A DNA stretch of 8,578 nucleotides from Planctomicrobium sp. Lineage in GTDB: Bacteria > Planctomycetota > Planctomycetia > Planctomycetales > Planctomycetaceae. The notes beneath the pieces were generated by a model, which saw nothing but the letters and a program-made list of their open reading frames with translations, made no database searches and was not told the DNA's origin. Location: contig JABJMI010000891.1 in assembly GCA_018659505.1 (NCBI GenBank), forward strand, positions 1 to 8,578. Direction: 5' to 3'. A program made the translations under genes and the position numbers. Within the stretch, counting starts at the first letter, position 1. Every line of letters starts with the position of its first letter. Positions 7,171-8,578 of this stretch are shown here, in pieces.

Positions 7171-7708
7171 GCAGAGAACTGAAGAGCTTGTTTTAATTGC
7201 CTTGGGCTCAAACATTTCACCGGAGACGAATCTTCCAGACGCCGTGGGTCTTCTTTCTCTCGAGAAGCATGTGAAAGTGTTGAAAGCTTCCTCAGTCTGG
7301 GAATCGGAACCTGTTGGATTTCTTGAGCAACCCCCCTTTTGCAACGCCGCGGTTTCAATTACGACAACTCTGAGTCCTGATGAATTGAAGAATAAATTAC
7401 TGGAAATCGAACAGAAGTTGCAACGAGTTCGTGATCCGGCAAACAAGAATGGTCCCAGGACAATCGATCTTGATATCTCTTTGTTCGGCTCAATAATTTT
7501 CAGCAGTACCAAGCTGCAAATCCCTGATCCAGAAATACAAACTCGCCCCTTTTTGGCAATTCCACTGGCGGAGGTCGCTGAGAACTTCAAACACCCAATC
7601 CTAGATGTTAAGTTGAGCGAAATCGCAGAAGAATTTAAAGAAAATTGCGTGCTCCAGCAGCGACTCGATATCAATCTTGTGCAACATGTTCATAAAATAA
7701 TCGATTGA
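7163..7708 (+). CDS. folK: 2-amino-4-hydroxy-6-hydroxymethyldihydropteridine diphosphokinase (HPPK)
   Basis: HPPK transfers pyrophosphate from ATP to 6-hydroxymethyl-7,8-dihydropterin, the step after FolB and before DHPS. The 181-residue protein shows the ALGSN start of strand one (N17), SVWESEPVGFLEQPPFCNAA in the pterin loop region, the basic QRVRD stretch, and the signature NGPRTIDLDI with R99 and the two magnesium ligands D102 and D104. The later motif, normally PHP..(x)R.F with a His contacting ATP, reads PDPEIQTRPF, so D122 occupies the place of H115 of the E. coli enzyme, while R128 is kept. It is somewhat longer than E. coli FolK (159), with an extra C-terminal helix-like region. The ATG lies inside the end of folB (8-bp overlap), indicating translational coupling. 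A 20-bp palindrome follows the stop codon. Confidence 0.94.
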   Translation: MSEQRTEELVLIALGSNISPETNLPDAVGLLSLEKHVKVLKASSVWESEPVGFLEQPPFCNAAVSITTTLSPDELKNKLLEIEQKLQRVRDPANKNGPRTIDLDISLFGSIIFSSTKLQIPDPEIQTRPFLAIPLAEVAENFKHPILDVKLSEIAEEFKENCVLQQRLDINLVQHVHKIID

Positions 7709-7715
7709 TCTTTTG

Positions 7716-7735
7716 CCATTATCAATTGATAATGG
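7716..7735. repeat. Perfect 20-bp palindrome downstream of folK
   Basis: CCATTATCAATTGATAATGG is an exact palindrome with no central spacer, starting 8 bases after the folK stop. As RNA it would fold into a short stem, but no U-run follows, so it is not a typical intrinsic terminator. Its unspaced symmetry also fits a binding site for a dimeric regulator of the exported-protein gene downstream. Function is inferred; the palindrome itself is certain. Confidence 0.6.
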
Positions 7736-7747
7736 AGACAATTCTCC
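7734..7747 (+). repeat. Short hairpin adjoining the palindrome
   Basis: GGAGA (7734-7738) pairs with TCTCC (7743-7747) around a CAAT loop. It shares its first two bases with the preceding 20-bp palindrome, so the two structures stand back to back. It is too short and lacks a U-run to call a terminator; it could affect the folK mRNA 3' end. Confidence 0.35.
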
Positions 7748-7810
7748 ACACAATCCAGCTTAGCAGCTATTGCGGGCTGTAAGTTTTAAAAATTGAAAAG
7801 CTACCGATAT

Positions 7811-7814
7811 AAGG
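7811..7814 (+). promoter_or_regulatory. Ribosome binding site for the exported protein
   Basis: AAGG lies 9 bases before the ATG at 7824, an acceptable though weak Shine-Dalgarno site. It supports this start, which is also the one that gives a complete signal peptide. Confidence 0.4.
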
Positions 7815-7823
7815 TTTCCAGAA

Positions 7824-8402
7824 ATGATCAATAGAAAAAGATTCTCCTACTTATGTTTAATTCTCGTGGGAGTGGCGTCCTCGTCTTTGCTTGCGGATGA
7901 CAAGCCTGCGGCGAAAGAAGTGAAGGCTTCGGATTTAACTCTCAAAGTCCCTGCAAACTGGAAACAACAACAACCATCAAACAATCTTAGGCTCGCTCAA
8001 TTCGAAATTCCCGCTCCCAAAGAGGGAGTCGAGGCAGCTGAGCTGGTGATCTCAGGTCCGTTTGGGGGATCAGCTGCGCAAAACATTCAGCGTTGGGTGG
8101 GACAATTTGCCCCAGAAGGTCGTGAAGCCAAAATGACTGAGGGTGAGTCAAAACAAGGCAAATACATCCTTGTTGACATGACCGGAACCTACAATCGTTC
8201 GGTTGGCCCTCCGTTCCGTCGTCAAACGGAAGCGGTAAAGGGGTACCGCGTCATCAATGTCATGCTTAGCGTGACTGAAGGTCGTGGCGGGAATTACTTC
8301 TTGAAACTCGCTGGTCCTGAAGAAACTGTGAAATCAGCAGAGAATCAAATCCGATCTTCATTTGGCGGAGATGCGGCAAAAGAGTCAGTTTACGAACTGT
8401 AA
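7824..8402 (+). CDS. Exported protein of unknown function
   Basis: A 192-residue protein with a clear Sec signal peptide: positive n-region (MINRKRF), hydrophobic core (about 8-22) and a likely signal peptidase I site after A24 (SSLLA/DDKP). C11 is too early and lacks a lipobox, so it is not an obvious lipoprotein. The mature part, about 168 residues, has no cysteine. It opens with a Lys/Asp/Ala-rich linker, then LTLKVPANWK, which resembles the start of small beta-rich domains of the PsbP-like kind, and later alternating hydrophobic strands (KYILVDMTG, YRVINVMLSV, NYFLKLAGP) followed by a helix ending in SSFGG. It should be periplasmic. I do not recognise a named family. It is separated from folK by 115 bp containing palindromes and ends before a strong terminator, so it is probably a single-gene unit or the last gene of one. 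Confidence 0.85.
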   Translation: MINRKRFSYLCLILVGVASSSLLADDKPAAKEVKASDLTLKVPANWKQQQPSNNLRLAQFEIPAPKEGVEAAELVISGPFGGSAAQNIQRWVGQFAPEGREAKMTEGESKQGKYILVDMTGTYNRSVGPPFRRQTEAVKGYRVINVMLSVTEGRGGNYFLKLAGPEETVKSAENQIRSSFGGDAAKESVYEL

Positions 8403-8434
8403 TTGAATACAGAGATTATCGAGATCAATAAATT

Positions 8435-8480
8435 CGCGGTAAGCTTTTATTATAAAAGGCTTTATCGCGTTTTGTTTTTT
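8435..8480 (+). terminator. Intrinsic (Rho-independent) terminator
   Basis: Left arm 8435-8449 (CGCGGTAAGCTTTTA) pairs with right arm 8453-8469 (TAAAAGGCTTTATCGCG) around a TTA loop, giving about 15 pairs with two single-base bulges and one G-T wobble. A T-rich run (TTTTGTTTTTT, 8470-8480) follows at once. It lies 33 bp after the stop codon of the exported-protein gene and fits all rules for a terminator on the plus strand. Confidence 0.85.
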
Positions 8481-8578
8481 ACAAGAGGACGATGTGGATA
8501 ATGATTGCCGAGTCGATGAACATTCGTTATTCTGCCCTATTCAATTGATGAACGTCGAGAACGGTATGATTCTGTAAA
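8481..8578. other. Intergenic tail with no supported gene
   Basis: Beyond the terminator no plus-strand ORF exceeds about 20 codons. On the minus strand a frame open from the window edge ends in TAA at 8527-8529 after 16 codons (LQNHTVLDVHQLNRAE); it could be the C-terminus of a converging gene outside the window, but is too short to call. Confidence 0.3.
8493..8501 (-). promoter_or_regulatory. Consensus DnaA box
   Basis: TGTGGATAA on the plus strand is the exact reverse complement of TTATCCACA, the strongest DnaA-binding 9-mer. It lies in the intergenic tail 91 bp past the last gene. I found no second box nearby, so it may be chance or an isolated DnaA site rather than part of an origin. 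Confidence 0.35.

Noticed and set aside
6997..7674. 225-codon minus-strand ORF opposite folB and folK
   Set aside because: It lies entirely opposite two clearly recognised folate genes, and its translation (Ser/Arg/Cys-rich) resembles no family I know.
7808..7813. TATAAG as a -10 box for the exported-protein gene
   Set aside because: A start there would fall only a few bases before the ATG, it overlaps the ribosome binding site, and no -35 hexamer lies at a suitable distance.
8527..8577. C-terminus of a converging minus-strand gene entering from the right edge
   Set aside because: Only 16 open codons are visible, with no recognisable motif.

Overview
The window looks like ordinary chromosome from a planctomycete of moderate GC content. 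The main evidence is the first gene, whose stacked DUF1595/DUF1592/DUF1588/DUF1585 domains (the Planctomycete PSD/PSCyt families) are typical of that phylum and some relatives. Sparse Shine-Dalgarno signals fit this too. I see no rRNA, tRNA, CRISPR array, transposase, phage gene or recognisable defence system.

Layout. (1) Positions 1-1619, plus strand: 3' part of a large haem-binding planctomycete protein. (2) Positions 1655-1850: a roughly 196-bp repeat-like element bounded by perfect 13-bp inverted repeats, lying between two converging genes. (3) Positions 1901-5014, minus strand: a UbiD-family prenyl-FMN decarboxylase followed, 177 bp downstream, by an enolase-superfamily (MLE-type) enzyme; the gap holds overlapping inverted repeats. 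(4) Positions 5015-5211: a divergent intergenic region. (5) Positions 5212-6728, plus strand: a small zinc-ribbon protein with an acidic tail, 17 bp ahead of a VWA protein with a complete metal-binding MIDAS. (6) Positions 6811-7708, plus strand: a dihydroneopterin aldolase-family gene and folK, overlapping by 8 bp, two consecutive steps of folate synthesis. (7) Positions 7824-8402, plus strand: a small exported protein of unknown function, closed by a convincing intrinsic terminator at 8435-8480. A consensus DnaA box lies just beyond.

How the genes work together. Only the folate pair is a clear pathway unit. The zinc-ribbon/VWA pair is probably cotranscribed, but the AAA+ ATPase that usually partners such VWA proteins is not in the window. 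The UbiD enzyme could act in menaquinone (futalosine pathway) synthesis or in aromatic acid metabolism. The enolase-family gene may act on an amino or imino acid, such as a hydroxyproline derivative; no neighbour confirms this. The observations most worth following are the inverted-repeat element with its 9-bp internal periodicity, the 20-bp perfect palindrome behind folK, the FolX-like character of the aldolase, the His-to-Asp change in FolK, and the orphan VWA protein. None amounts to a demonstrable new system on this sequence alone.
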